Shown here piece after piece: positions 40,935 through 49,862 of a DNA stretch of 64,000 bases. Position numbers and translations under genes: made by a program. Below the pieces are notes generated by a model. The model ran no database searches. It was given only the letters and a program-made list of their open reading frames with translations, and was not told the origin of the DNA. Each line of letters starts with the position of its first letter. The first letter of the stretch is position 1. The stretch comes from JBBROS01 sp965213845 (lineage in GTDB: Bacteria > Pseudomonadota > Alphaproteobacteria > Acetobacterales > Acetobacteraceae). The stretch is taken from assembly GCA_965213845.1 (NCBI GenBank), contig CBDCAI010000005.1, positions 806,001-870,000 of the forward strand. The letters are read 5' to 3'.

Positions 40935-42551
40935 ATGTCCTACGCCGACACGCTGATCGAGGGCCGTATCTGGTGCGGCCTGCATGAAGGCTGGGCCGAG
41001 GCGCTGGCCATGAAGGGCAACCGGATCGTGGCGGTCGGCGCGCGCCAGGCGGTAGCGGCGCTGGCCGGCCCCGGCACGCGGCGGATCGACCTGGGCGGCC
41101 GGGTCGCCATCCCGGCGTTCAACGACGCGCACCAGCATCTGCTGCCGCTGGGCCTGGGCATGCTGCACGTCAACGTGCGGCCGGAGCAGGTGCGGACGCT
41201 GGACGCGTTGCTGGCGCGCATCCGGGACGCGGCGGCCCGGGCGCCGCGTGGCAGCTGGGTCCTGGCCCGCGGCTACGACCACAACGAGCTGGACGTGCGG
41301 CGGCACCCCACGCTCGACGAGCTGACGGCGGCGGCGCCCGACCATCCCGTGCTGGTGCGGCGCACCTGCGGGCACATGGCGGTGGCCAACCAGGCCGCCC
41401 TGACGCTGACCGGGGTGGGGCACAACACGCCGGACCCGGAGGGGGGCGTGATCGAACGCCGGGCGGGCCGGTTGACGGGCCTGTTCCAGGAACGGGCGAT
41501 GCGCCTGTTGTACGACCATGTGCCGGAACCGGACGATGCAGCATTGGTGGATGCCATCGAGCGGGCCGGGCGGCACATGAACGGGCTGGGCTTCACCGCG
41601 GTGATGGACGCCAATGTCGGCATGGCGGGCGGCGTGCGGGAGATCGCGGCCTACCGCACGGCCCTGGCCACCGGGCGGCTGCCGGTGCGGACCTGGATCT
41701 GCCTGGCCGGCAACCCCGAGGGGATCGCCGAGGCGGCCTGGACGATGGGCATCCGGCCCGGCGACGGCGACGACATGCTGCGCTTCGGGGCCATGAAGGT
41801 GTTCGCCGACGGGTCGGCCGGCGGTCTGACGGCCGCCATGCACGACCCCTACGAGCAGGGCGGCACGGGCGTGTTCTGCTTTCCCGAGGCGACGATGCAC
41901 AAGCTGCTGGCCCGCTACCACGCGCAGGGCTGGCAGCTGGCGATCCATGCCATCGGGGACGCCGCGATCGAGCAGGTGCTGAGCGGGATGGAGGCGGCGG
42001 ACACGGCGGGCCAGCCCGTCGCGGGGCGGCGGCACCGCATCGAGCATTGCGGCTTCCTGTCGCCCGGGCAGATGGCACGCATGGCGGCGCGCGGGATCGA
42101 GCCGGTGCCGCAGCCGGTGTTCATGTATGAGTTCGGCGACCTGTATGTGACCAACCTGGGCGCAGCCCGGGCGGCGGCGGCCTACCCGATGCGGAGCTGG
42201 CTTGCCGCCGGGCAGAACCCCGCCGCAAGCTCGGACGCGCCGGTCAGCAGCACGGACCCGTTCCAGAACCTGTACACGATGGTGACCCGGCGGACGAACA
42301 AGGGCACCGTCATCGGCGCCGAGGAGGCGATCCCGCTCGAACAGGCGGTGCATTGCCTGACGTATTGCGGCGCCTACACCCAGTTCGCCGAGGACCGTCG
42401 CGGGCGGCTGCGCCCCGGCATGCTGGCGGACGTGACGGTCCTGTCGCGCGACATCTTCGCCGACGGGCCGGAGAGGCTGCGGGATACCCAGGCCGACCTC
42501 GTTCTGCTGGACGGCGCGCCGGTGTTCGATCGGAACGGCGAGATGGGATGA
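40935..42551 (+). CDS. amidohydrolase, YtcJ type
   Basis: A 538-residue metal-dependent hydrolase. The HxH metal motif is AFNDAHQHLLPLG near residue 60; further blocks are WVLARGYDHNELDVRRHPT, LDELTAAAPDHPVLVRRTCG and HMAVANQAAL. The late LAIHAIGDAAIEQVL and HRIEHCGFLSPGQM follow, with SSDAPVSSTDPFQNLY carrying the conserved Asp. YtcJ-like enzymes hydrolyse cyclic or acyl amides; the physiological substrate is unknown. It may act before the ABC transporter genes that follow 110 bp downstream, a link suggested only by position and by the second amidohydrolase in that operon. Confidence 0.87.
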   Translation: MSYADTLIEGRIWCGLHEGWAEALAMKGNRIVAVGARQAVAALAGPGTRRIDLGGRVAIPAFNDAHQHLLPLGLGMLHVNVRPEQVRTLDALLARIRDAAARAPRGSWVLARGYDHNELDVRRHPTLDELTAAAPDHPVLVRRTCGHMAVANQAALTLTGVGHNTPDPEGGVIERRAGRLTGLFQERAMRLLYDHVPEPDDAALVDAIERAGRHMNGLGFTAVMDANVGMAGGVREIAAYRTALATGRLPVRTWICLAGNPEGIAEAAWTMGIRPGDGDDMLRFGAMKVFADGSAGGLTAAMHDPYEQGGTGVFCFPEATMHKLLARYHAQGWQLAIHAIGDAAIEQVLSGMEAADTAGQPVAGRRHRIEHCGFLSPGQMARMAARGIEPVPQPVFMYEFGDLYVTNLGAARAAAAYPMRSWLAAGQNPAASSDAPVSSTDPFQNLYTMVTRRTNKGTVIGAEEAIPLEQAVHCLTYCGAYTQFAEDRRGRLRPGMLADVTVLSRDIFADGPERLRDTQADLVLLDGAPVFDRNGEMG

Positions 42552-42620
42552 CGCGCCGTGGACCGCGCCCGGCTTTGACAAGGCTCGGAGGGCATTGGAG
42601 GCTTGCGCCAACGGCGGCCC

Positions 42621-42648
42621 GGTCCCGAACAGGGGCAGGTTCGGGATC
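42621..42648. promoter_or_regulatory. 10-bp inverted repeat just upstream of the binding-protein gene
   Basis: GGTCCCGAAC (42621-42630) and GTTCGGGATC (42639-42648) pair through ten positions (one G-T in RNA) around an 8-base loop. It lies 18 bp before the ATG at 42666, too close for a terminator of the downstream gene, so an operator or a leader hairpin near the ribosome site is more likely. It could also end the amidohydrolase transcript. Confidence 0.5.
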
Positions 42649-42665
42649 GCCGAGGGGGGTGCGGC

Positions 42666-43496
42666 ATGGCGGGCACAGGGATGGATTCGGCACTCCGGTT
42701 GCGCCGGCGGTTGGTGCTGGGCGGCGGCGGCCTGGTGCTCGGTGGTGCCGCGGCGCCCGCCGTGCCGTCGGCGATGGACCTTCTGGCGCCCACCGGCACG
42801 CTGCGGGGGGCCTTTCTGGGCACGAACGCAGTTCAGGGCGTGGTCGACCGGCAGACGCATGGCGTGACGGGCGTGGTGGCCGAGATCACCCGGGGGATGG
42901 CGGCGGCGCTGGGGGTCGCATCCGACATCTACCCGGCGGCGAACGCGGCCGACATCGTGCACCGGCTGGAGAGCGGGCAGGCGGATATCGGCTTCATGGC
43001 CTACGACCCCGAGCGGGCGGGCGAGCTGGACTTCTCGCAGGCCTATGCGGTGATGCTGAACACGCTGGTCGTGCCGGCGTCGTCGACCGTCCAGGCCTCG
43101 GGCGAACTGGACCGTGCGGGGCTGATGTTGGCGGCCGTCCGCGGGCAGACGCAGCAGATCGTGCTCAGCCGGACGGTCCGGGCCGCGCGGGTGCGGGTGC
43201 TGGACCGCAAGCCGACGCAGGCCGAGGTGGAGGCGATGCTGGCCTCGCACGAGATCGACGCCTATGCGGGCAACCGGCACGACATGGAGACGATCGCCAC
43301 GGCGTCGCGCGGGGCGCTGCGGGCGCTGGCGGACAACTTCATGTCCGTCGATCAGGAGGTCGTGGTGCGGAAGGGGACCCCGGGGAAGATCGAGGCGGTG
43401 AACCGTCTGCTGTCAGGGTTGCGGGACAGCGGCCTGGTGGCCGACGCCCTGCTGCGGCAGGGGATCGGCGGGGTGGTCGTGGCGCGGACGGACTGA
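42666..43496 (+). CDS. ABC transporter substrate-binding protein, family 3
   Basis: A 276-residue exported binding protein with a twin-arginine-like leader (RLRRRLVLGGGGLVLGGAAA). The mature domain follows the polar amino acid-binding pattern: GTLRGAFLGTN near the first strand, GVVAEITRGMAAALGV, GQADIGFMAYDPERAGELDF and SQAYAVMLNTLVVPA. It has no family 3 permease here. Instead it heads a family 5 (peptide) transporter operon that brings its own binding protein, so it is either an extra receptor or a sensor-like accessory. ATG 42666 is chosen for the leader and for the GAGGGGGG site upstream. Confidence 0.82.
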   Translation: MAGTGMDSALRLRRRLVLGGGGLVLGGAAAPAVPSAMDLLAPTGTLRGAFLGTNAVQGVVDRQTHGVTGVVAEITRGMAAALGVASDIYPAANAADIVHRLESGQADIGFMAYDPERAGELDFSQAYAVMLNTLVVPASSTVQASGELDRAGLMLAAVRGQTQQIVLSRTVRAARVRVLDRKPTQAEVEAMLASHEIDAYAGNRHDMETIATASRGALRALADNFMSVDQEVVVRKGTPGKIEAVNRLLSGLRDSGLVADALLRQGIGGVVVARTD

Positions 43497-43533
43497 AGCC
43501 GCGCCACGAGGGGTCTGGGCGGGGGCGCGTCGC

Positions 43534-44472
43534 TTGATCCGGCACGTCGTGCATCGGCTGCTGCTGAGCGTGCCGGTGCTGCTGGGCGTGCTGCTGCTGG
43601 GGTTCCTGCTGATGCAGGTCGTGCCGACCGATCCGGCCGCAGTGCGGGCGGGCCCGATGGCGACGGCCGAGGTGGTGGCGGTGATCCGGTCGGACCTCGG
43701 GCTCGACCGGCCCGTGCCGGTGCAGTTCCTGCTGTATCTCGGGCGCCTCGTGCAGGGGGACCTCGGCGTCTCGATCATCAACAACATCCCGGTCTCGCAG
43801 GAGCTGGGCAACACCATGGGCCCGACGGTCGAGCTGATGGCGGCGAGCCTGGTCTGGTCCGTGCCGCTGGGCATCTTTGCCGGGACGGTCGCGGCCTATC
43901 GGCGCGGGCGGGCGCTGGACCGGGTGGTGATGGCGATCAGCGTGGCCGGGGTTTCGGTGCCGGTGTTCTTCCTGGGGCTGGTGCTGATCTGGTTCGTGGG
44001 GTTCCGGTGGCAGCTGCTGCCGTTCACGGGCCGGGCCGGGCCGCTGTGGTCGTGGGACGGGTTCCAGGGGGTGATCCTGCCGGCGCTGACGCTGGGCGGC
44101 GTGTTCGTGGGGCCGGTGGCGCGCATGACACGGACCTCGGTGCTGGACGGGCTGGGGGCGGAGCACGTGCGGACGGCCCGGGCGAAGGGGCTGGGCGAGC
44201 GGGCGGTGGTGGTGCGCCATGCGCTGCGCAACGCCATGATCCCCGTGGTCACGCTGATCGGCCTGCAGATCGGCTTCCTGTTGGGCGGCGCGGTGGTGAC
44301 GGAGACGATCTTCTCCTGGCCGGGCATCGGCCGGCTTGCGGTGGGCGCCATCCTGTCATCGGACTTCCCGATGGCGCAGGGCACGATCCTGGTGCTGGCG
44401 GGCGGGTTCATCCTGATCAACCTGGTGGTGGACCTGCTGTATTCGATGCTGGACCCAAGGGTGCGGATGTGA
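43534..44472 (+). CDS. dipeptide-type ABC transporter permease 1
   Basis: A 312-residue DppB-like permease with six membrane segments. The start RHVVHRLLLSVPVLLGVLLL and GFLLMQVVPTDPA is standard for DppB/OppB. The coupling loop RTARAKGLGERAVVVRHALR, which contacts the ATPases, is intact. It starts with TTG 37 bp after the family 3 binding protein and overlaps the second permease by four bases. Confidence 0.92.
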   Translation: MIRHVVHRLLLSVPVLLGVLLLGFLLMQVVPTDPAAVRAGPMATAEVVAVIRSDLGLDRPVPVQFLLYLGRLVQGDLGVSIINNIPVSQELGNTMGPTVELMAASLVWSVPLGIFAGTVAAYRRGRALDRVVMAISVAGVSVPVFFLGLVLIWFVGFRWQLLPFTGRAGPLWSWDGFQGVILPALTLGGVFVGPVARMTRTSVLDGLGAEHVRTARAKGLGERAVVVRHALRNAMIPVVTLIGLQIGFLLGGAVVTETIFSWPGIGRLAVGAILSSDFPMAQGTILVLAGGFILINLVVDLLYSMLDPRVRM

Positions 44473-45284
44473 CGCGGCTGTTCCGGGACCGGATCGCGCT
44501 GGCGGCGCTGATCCTGGCCGTGTTGATCGTTGCCGCCGCGGTGCTGGCCCCCTGGCTCGCGCCCGGAGACCCGGCGGAGAACGACCTGTCGCTGGCGATG
44601 GCGCCGCCTGGGGACGGGTTGCTGCTGGGGGCGGACGACCAGGGGCGGGACATGGTGACGCGGCTGCTGTACGGGCTGCGGCTGACGTTGCTGATCGGTG
44701 CGGCGGCGGTCGGGCTGGGCGGCGGGGCTGGCGCGGTGCTGGGCCTGGCGGCCGGGTTCTACCCACGGCTCGATGGGGTGATCATGCGGTGCATGGACGT
44801 GCTGCTGTCGTTCCCGGCGATCCTGTTCGGACTGGCCATCGCCGCGATCTTCGGGCCCGGGGTGCTGGCGGTGGTGCTGGCGCTGAGCGTCGCGACCGTG
44901 CCGCTGACGGCCCGGATCGTGCGCGCCTCGGCCGGGGTCGAGATGGCGCGGGACTACATGGAGGCCGCGCGTGCGGTGGGGATGCGCGACCGCCGGCTGA
45001 TGTGGCGGCACCTGGCGCCCAACTGCGCCAGCGCGCTGGTGGTGTTCGCGACCTTGCGCTTCGGCCAGGTGATCCTGCTGGGGGCGGCGCTATCGTTCCT
45101 GGGGCTGGGCGCGCAGCCGCCCACGGCGGAGCTGGGCGCCATGGCCAGCCAGGGCCGCACCTTCCTGTTCTTTGCGCCGCACATCGCCATCGTGCCCTGT
45201 GTCGCCATCTTCGTCGTCGTGCTGGTATTCAACGTGCTGGGGGACGCGCTGCGCGATGCGCTCGACCCGCGGCTGACTTTCTGA
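44469..45284 (+). CDS. dipeptide-type ABC transporter permease 2
   Basis: A 271-residue DppC-like permease with six predicted helices. It begins RLFRDRIALAALILAVLIVA and shows HLLG-equivalent LLLGADDQGRDMVTRLLYG, the feature of OppC/DppC proteins. The coupling loop reads DYMEAARAVGMRDRRLMWRH and LSFLGLGAQPPTAELG is conserved. The start is GTG 44469 (shares TGA with the previous stop). It pairs with the upstream permease to form the channel. Confidence 0.92.
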   Translation: MTRLFRDRIALAALILAVLIVAAAVLAPWLAPGDPAENDLSLAMAPPGDGLLLGADDQGRDMVTRLLYGLRLTLLIGAAAVGLGGGAGAVLGLAAGFYPRLDGVIMRCMDVLLSFPAILFGLAIAAIFGPGVLAVVLALSVATVPLTARIVRASAGVEMARDYMEAARAVGMRDRRLMWRHLAPNCASALVVFATLRFGQVILLGAALSFLGLGAQPPTAELGAMASQGRTFLFFAPHIAIVPCVAIFVVVLVFNVLGDALRDALDPRLTF

Positions 45285-45296
45285 GGAGCTGGGATC

Positions 45297-46883
45297 ATGA
45301 AGCGTCTGTTGCTCGCCGCCTTGCTCGCCACCACCTCCGCCGCGCCGCCGGTTTCGGCGCAGATGGCGCCTCCCGGCACGCTGGTGGTGCTGCGGTCCAT
45401 CGATGCCGACAACTACGACCCGGCGAAAAGCACGGCCCGCAGCGCCGGCGAGACGCTGTACATGCTGGCGGACACGCTGACGTCCATCGACTGGGACATG
45501 AAGACGGTGAAGCCGGGCCTCGCGTCGAAGTGGACGGTCAGCGAGGACGGCACGCTGTACACCTTCACCATCCGGGACGACGTGAACTTCTGCGACGGCC
45601 GCAAGATGACGGCCGACGACGTGGTCTACAGCCTCAAGCGCTTCATCGACCCGGCGACCCGCAGCCCGGTGCGGTGGCGGGCGGGGCCGGTGAAGGACAT
45701 CCGCGCCCCCAACGCGACGACGGTCGAGTACGAGCTGGCGCAGCCGTTCAGCGAGCTGCCTTACCAGCTGGCGCTGTTCTTCATGTCGATCGTGGACAAG
45801 GCCTCGGTCGAGGCGCTGGGCCCGAACTTCGGCGTGCAGGGCTTCAACGGGACGGGGCCGTTCTGCTGGGTGAGCTGGACGCCGCGCGGCGACCTCGTGA
45901 TGAAGAAGCACGACGGCTACGTCTGGGCGCCGCCGATCTTCAAGAACCCGGCGCCGCAGGTGGACCGGGTGATCTGGCGGGTGATCCCCGACGACAACAC
46001 GCGGCTGGCGGCGCTGCAGTCGGGCCAGGGGGACGTCACGCAATACATCCCCTACGTGGCGCTCGAGACGCTGAAGCGGACGCCCGGGGTGCAGCTGAGC
46101 CAGCAGCCGAACTACTTCTGGGACTACTTCCTGGGGTTCAAGATCGACAAGCCCGCGGTGAACGACGCGGTGATGCGCCGGGCCATCGTGATGGCGGTGA
46201 ACCGGCCGGCGATCGCCAAGGCGGTGTTCTTCGGCGCCGGCGACCCGGCCGACGCCTATCTGAACCCGGCGACGCAGGACTTCGACCCGGACAGCCGCAA
46301 GTACCTGGCCGCCTTCGACCCGGCGGGTGCCCGCAAGCTGCTGGACGAGGCGGGCTGGGTGCCGGGGGCCGACGGCGTGCGGGTGAAGGACGGGGTGCGG
46401 GCCAGCATCCTGCTGTACGGGATCACCGACGCGCAATGGACGCGCATGACGGAGGCGGTGCAGGCCGACCTGCGGCGGATCGGGGTCGAGCTGAAGATCC
46501 AGCTGTGGGACGCGACCGTGGCCTGGGGCAAGCTGGCGACGCAGGAGTTCGGGGCGTTCGTGATGTCGTACCCCTACGTCTCGGCGTCGGACGCGCTCAG
46601 CCTCTACTTCGCCAGCGCGAACACCCCGACGCCGAACCGGATGAACTGGAAGGACGCGGACACCGACAAGTGGCTGGTCGAGGGCCGCACCGCGCTGGAC
46701 CCGGCGGTGCGCCGCGCGGCACTGGCCCGCGTGCAGGAACGGGTGACGGAGGCGAACGTGTGGATCCCGCTGGTGCGGGAGCAGCTGTGGCTGGCGTCGT
46801 CGCGGCGGGTGCAGGGCGCGCGGGCCCACGGGATCTACGGCGTCGGCATCTACAAGGGGCTGGACATCAGCGTGTCGAAATGA
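45297..46883 (+). CDS. dipeptide-type ABC transporter substrate-binding protein (family 5)
   Basis: 528 residues with a signal peptide (MKRLLLAALLATTSAAPPVSA). Family 5 elements: DNYDPAKSTARSAGETLYML, VSEDGTLYTFTIRDDVNFCD, GRKMTADDVVYSLKRFIDP and LPYQLALFFMSIVDKASVE. It starts 12 bp after the permease stop with a GAGG site. As part of a complete operon, it should deliver a peptide or amide-type ligand to the two permeases. Its stop overlaps the amidohydrolase gene (ATGA), tying transport to hydrolysis. Confidence 0.93.
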   Translation: MKRLLLAALLATTSAAPPVSAQMAPPGTLVVLRSIDADNYDPAKSTARSAGETLYMLADTLTSIDWDMKTVKPGLASKWTVSEDGTLYTFTIRDDVNFCDGRKMTADDVVYSLKRFIDPATRSPVRWRAGPVKDIRAPNATTVEYELAQPFSELPYQLALFFMSIVDKASVEALGPNFGVQGFNGTGPFCWVSWTPRGDLVMKKHDGYVWAPPIFKNPAPQVDRVIWRVIPDDNTRLAALQSGQGDVTQYIPYVALETLKRTPGVQLSQQPNYFWDYFLGFKIDKPAVNDAVMRRAIVMAVNRPAIAKAVFFGAGDPADAYLNPATQDFDPDSRKYLAAFDPAGARKLLDEAGWVPGADGVRVKDGVRASILLYGITDAQWTRMTEAVQADLRRIGVELKIQLWDATVAWGKLATQEFGAFVMSYPYVSASDALSLYFASANTPTPNRMNWKDADTDKWLVEGRTALDPAVRRAALARVQERVTEANVWIPLVREQLWLASSRRVQGARAHGIYGVGIYKGLDISVSK

Positions 46884-48331
46884 GCGCGATGCTGGAGCCG
46901 CTGCCGCCGACGACAGTGATCCGCGGCGCCGCGATGGTCGTGGCCTGGGACGGCAAGGGCCACGTCTACATGCCGGACGCCGACGTGGCGTTCCAGGGTG
47001 GCACGCTGGTGTTCGTCGGGCGCGGCTATGCCGGGCCGGCGGATACGGAGGTGGACGGGCGCGGCATGATGGTGATGCCGGGCCTGGTGAACATCCATAG
47101 CCACCCGAGCAGCGAGCCGATGAACAAGGGGCTGATCGACGAGATCGGCAGCCCCGGGCTCTATAACTCGTCCTTGTACGAATACATGCCGATCTTCCGT
47201 GCGGATGCCGAGGCGGTGCCGCATTGCGTGCGGGTGGCGTTGAGCGAGCTGCTGCTGTCGGGCGTGACGACGGTGGCCGATCTGTCGATGGCGCATCCCG
47301 GCTGGCTCGACCTGCTGGCCGAGAGCGGGATGCGTGTGTGCATCGCGCCGATGTTCAAAAGCGCCAAGTGGTCGACGAAGAACGGCCACACCGTGCAGTA
47401 CGAGTGGGACGAAGCGGCGGGCGAGAAGGCGATGGGCGAGGCGCTCGGCCTGGTGGAGCGGGCGCAGCAGCACGCGTCGGGCCGGCTGTTCGGCATGGTG
47501 GTGCCGGCGCAGATCGACACCTGCACCGAGGGGCTGCTGCGGGAGAGCCACCAGGAGGCGACCCGGCGCGGGCTGTCGTGGCAGATCCATGCGGCGCAGT
47601 CGGTCGTGGAGTTCCACGAGATCACCCGGCGGCACGGGATGACGCCGATTGGCTGGCTGGACGAGATGGGGCTGCTGAGCGAGCGCAGCATCATCGGGCA
47701 CGGCATCTTCCTCGATGACCACCCGAGCACGCGCTGGCACACCGACCGCGACCTGGCGCGGCTGGCCGAGACGGGGACGACGGTGGCGCACTGCCCGACG
47801 GTGTTCGCGCGGCGGGGGATCACGCTGAAGGATTTCGGGCGGTATCTGCGGGCCGGGGTGAACATGGGGGTGGGGACGGACACCTATCCGCACAACATGC
47901 TCGATGAGCTGCGGCTGGTGTCGTACCTGGCGCGGACGCAGGCGGGCAACCCGCGGACGATGAACAGCACGGACCTGTTCGACGCCGCGACGATCGGCGG
48001 GGCGAAGGCGCTGGGCCGCGACGACATCGGGCGGCTGGCGCCCGGGTGCCGGGCCGACATGGTGCTGGTGGACGTGACGCACCCCATGATGCGCCCGGCG
48101 CGCGACCCGGTGCGGAGCCTGATCTACGCCGCGGGCGACCGCGCGGTGCGCCGGGTCTATGTGGACGGCGCGATGGTGGTGGACGAGGGCCGAGTGCTGA
48201 CGATGGACTATCCCGCGGCCGCCGAGGCGCTGGAGGAGGCACAGAGGCGCGTGCTGGACCGGGCGCCCTCGCAGGACTGGGACCATCGCCCCGTGGACGT
48301 GATCAGCCCGCCGACGTTCCGGACGGCTTGA
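46880..48331 (+). CDS. amidohydrolase (ATZ/TRZ, cytosine-deaminase-like branch)
   Basis: A 483-residue metal-dependent hydrolase with all expected ligands: HSHPSSEPMNKGL, QIHAAQSVVEFHE, IIGHGIFLDDHPSTRWH and GVGTDTYPHN with the catalytic Asp. Relatives hydrolyse triazines, guanine, thiomethyladenosine or N-acyl amides. Embedded in a dipeptide-type transporter operon, it probably acts on the imported compound. The start at 46880 overlaps the binding-protein stop. Downstream, the operon is broken by a toxin-antitoxin remnant before the ATPase genes. Confidence 0.88.
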   Translation: MSAMLEPLPPTTVIRGAAMVVAWDGKGHVYMPDADVAFQGGTLVFVGRGYAGPADTEVDGRGMMVMPGLVNIHSHPSSEPMNKGLIDEIGSPGLYNSSLYEYMPIFRADAEAVPHCVRVALSELLLSGVTTVADLSMAHPGWLDLLAESGMRVCIAPMFKSAKWSTKNGHTVQYEWDEAAGEKAMGEALGLVERAQQHASGRLFGMVVPAQIDTCTEGLLRESHQEATRRGLSWQIHAAQSVVEFHEITRRHGMTPIGWLDEMGLLSERSIIGHGIFLDDHPSTRWHTDRDLARLAETGTTVAHCPTVFARRGITLKDFGRYLRAGVNMGVGTDTYPHNMLDELRLVSYLARTQAGNPRTMNSTDLFDAATIGGAKALGRDDIGRLAPGCRADMVLVDVTHPMMRPARDPVRSLIYAAGDRAVRRVYVDGAMVVDEGRVLTMDYPAAAEALEEAQRRVLDRAPSQDWDHRPVDVISPPTFRTA

Positions 48332-48475
48332 GATCGCCGCGGCCACGCTGTGGTCGGTTGAACCTGCATGCGATTGCAGGAGTTGCCCGGAGATGCGACC
48401 AGTGACAGCCACACATCGCCGAGCTTGGGATGGAATTGGTCTTACGATCGAACGATGGTGCAGGGGGAGGTAACG

Positions 48476-48607
48476 ATGACGAGGATCACGATCCGGCTGC
48501 GCGTCGACGAAGACGGACGCATCTCCACTCGTGAGCCATTGCCGCCGGGGGAGCACGTGGATCGGTCGCGATCTCGCGTCAGATCGTCCGTGAATGCCTC
48601 GCCGTGA
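48476..48607 (+). pseudogene. truncated antitoxin gene (VapB-like N-terminus)
   Basis: Starting at ATG 48476 after GGGGGAGG, the peptide begins MTRITIRLRVDEDGRISTRE, then PLPPGEHV, which is the start of a small antitoxin that accompanies PIN toxins. After about 30 residues the similarity ends and the frame continues out of phase through toxin sequence to 48607. The antitoxin's C-terminal half, which would bind the toxin, has been lost. Confidence 0.55.
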
Positions 48608-48882
48608 TGACCCGTCCTCAGACCGATCGGCCGCCCTTGAGTCTCGCAGACGCCAAAGGCGAGATCGAGCGTTTTTTGGGCTCGGTCGACATGATCGAGG
48701 ACGGGCCCGAGACATGGACGGAATTGCTTGGGCTCAGCCGACGCTTCAAGTTCGGCGGCAAGCAGGTCCATGACGCCGACATCGTGGCCACGATGCTGGC
48801 CCATGGGGAAACTCGGCTGCTGACGTTCAACGGGGCGGATTTCAGGCGGTTCGAGCCTTTGATCGAGGTGGTGATGCCATGA
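48555..48882 (+). pseudogene. truncated PIN-domain toxin gene (VapC-like, N-terminus missing)
   Basis: The frame from about 48555 reads SVAISRQIVRECLAVMTRP, then TELLGLSRRF, FGGKQVHDADIVATMLAHGE and TRLLTFNGADFRRF. This is the middle and C-terminal part of a PIN-domain ribonuclease, including the acidic HDAD and late NGADF positions. The N-terminal strand with the first catalytic Asp is absent. The first possible start is GTG 48604. With the preceding stump this is best explained by a deletion that joined the antitoxin start to the toxin middle. The stop overlaps the next ATG (ATGA). Confidence 0.75.
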
Positions 48883-49862
48883 CTGCCCTCCTGCAGATCG
48901 AGGACGTGCGGACGGTGTTCCGGGGCGAGAAGGGCGATGTGCCGGCCGTCGACGGCGTGTCGCTGTCGGTCGAGAGGGGCAAGACGCTCGGCATCGTGGG
49001 CGAGAGCGGGTGCGGCAAGAGCATGCTGTCGCTGTCGGTCATGCGGCTCGTGCCGCCGCCGGGGCGGGTGGCTCACGGCCGGGTGCTGTTCGAGGGGCGG
49101 GACCTGCTGACGCTGCCGGCGTCCGGCATGCGGGCCATGCGGGGCAACCGGATCGCGATGATCTTCCAGGAGCCGATGACCAGCCTGAACCCGGTGTATA
49201 CCGTGGGCGACCAGATCACGGAGGCGATGCGCGCGCACGACCGGGGGCTGTCGCGGGCGGCGCTGAAGGCGCGGGCCATCGCGGCGCTGGACCGGGTGCG
49301 CATCCCGTCTGCGGCGCGGCGTTTCGACGACTACCCGCACCAGATGAGCGGCGGCATGCGCCAGCGGGTCATGATCGCCATGGCGCTGTCGTGCGACCCG
49401 GACCTGCTGATCGCCGACGAACCGACCACGGCGCTCGATGTGACGGTGCAGGCGCAGATCCTGGACCTGCTGCGCGACCTGCAGAAACAGAGCGGCATGG
49501 CGATCATCCTGATCACGCACGACCTGGGCGTGGTGGCGGAGATGGCGGACGAGGTGGCGGTGATGTACGCCGGCCGCGTGGTGGAGCGCACGGGCGGCAC
49601 GGCGATCTTCGACGATCCGCAGCACCCCTACACGCTGGGCCTGCTGGGCAGCATCCCCAAGATCGAGGAGGACCGGACGCGGCTGCTGGCCATCGAGGGC
49701 ACGGTCCCCGCGCCGTTCGACCTGCCCGCCGGGTGCCGCTTCCATCCGCGCTGCGTCTTCCGGGCGGAGGCGTGCACGCAGGTGGACCCGCCGCTGCGGG
49801 AGCTGGGACCGGACCATCGCGCCGCCTGCATCCGTGCCCCGGTCGAGGATCTTGCGGCATGA
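48879..49862 (+). CDS. dipeptide-type ABC transporter ATP-binding protein 1
   Basis: A 327-residue DppD-like ATPase. Walker A is GESGCGKSM near residue 45, where Met follows the Lys-Ser instead of the usual Thr/Leu. The signature is MSGGMRQRVMIAMALSCDPD and Walker B LLIADEPTTALD; H-loop Thr-His in LITHDLGVVAE. The C-terminal Cys-rich extension (CRFHPRCVFRAEAC) typical of oligopeptide ATPases is present. The ATG is shared with the stop of the toxin remnant. Confidence 0.94.
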   Translation: MTALLQIEDVRTVFRGEKGDVPAVDGVSLSVERGKTLGIVGESGCGKSMLSLSVMRLVPPPGRVAHGRVLFEGRDLLTLPASGMRAMRGNRIAMIFQEPMTSLNPVYTVGDQITEAMRAHDRGLSRAALKARAIAALDRVRIPSAARRFDDYPHQMSGGMRQRVMIAMALSCDPDLLIADEPTTALDVTVQAQILDLLRDLQKQSGMAIILITHDLGVVAEMADEVAVMYAGRVVERTGGTAIFDDPQHPYTLGLLGSIPKIEEDRTRLLAIEGTVPAPFDLPAGCRFHPRCVFRAEACTQVDPPLRELGPDHRAACIRAPVEDLAA

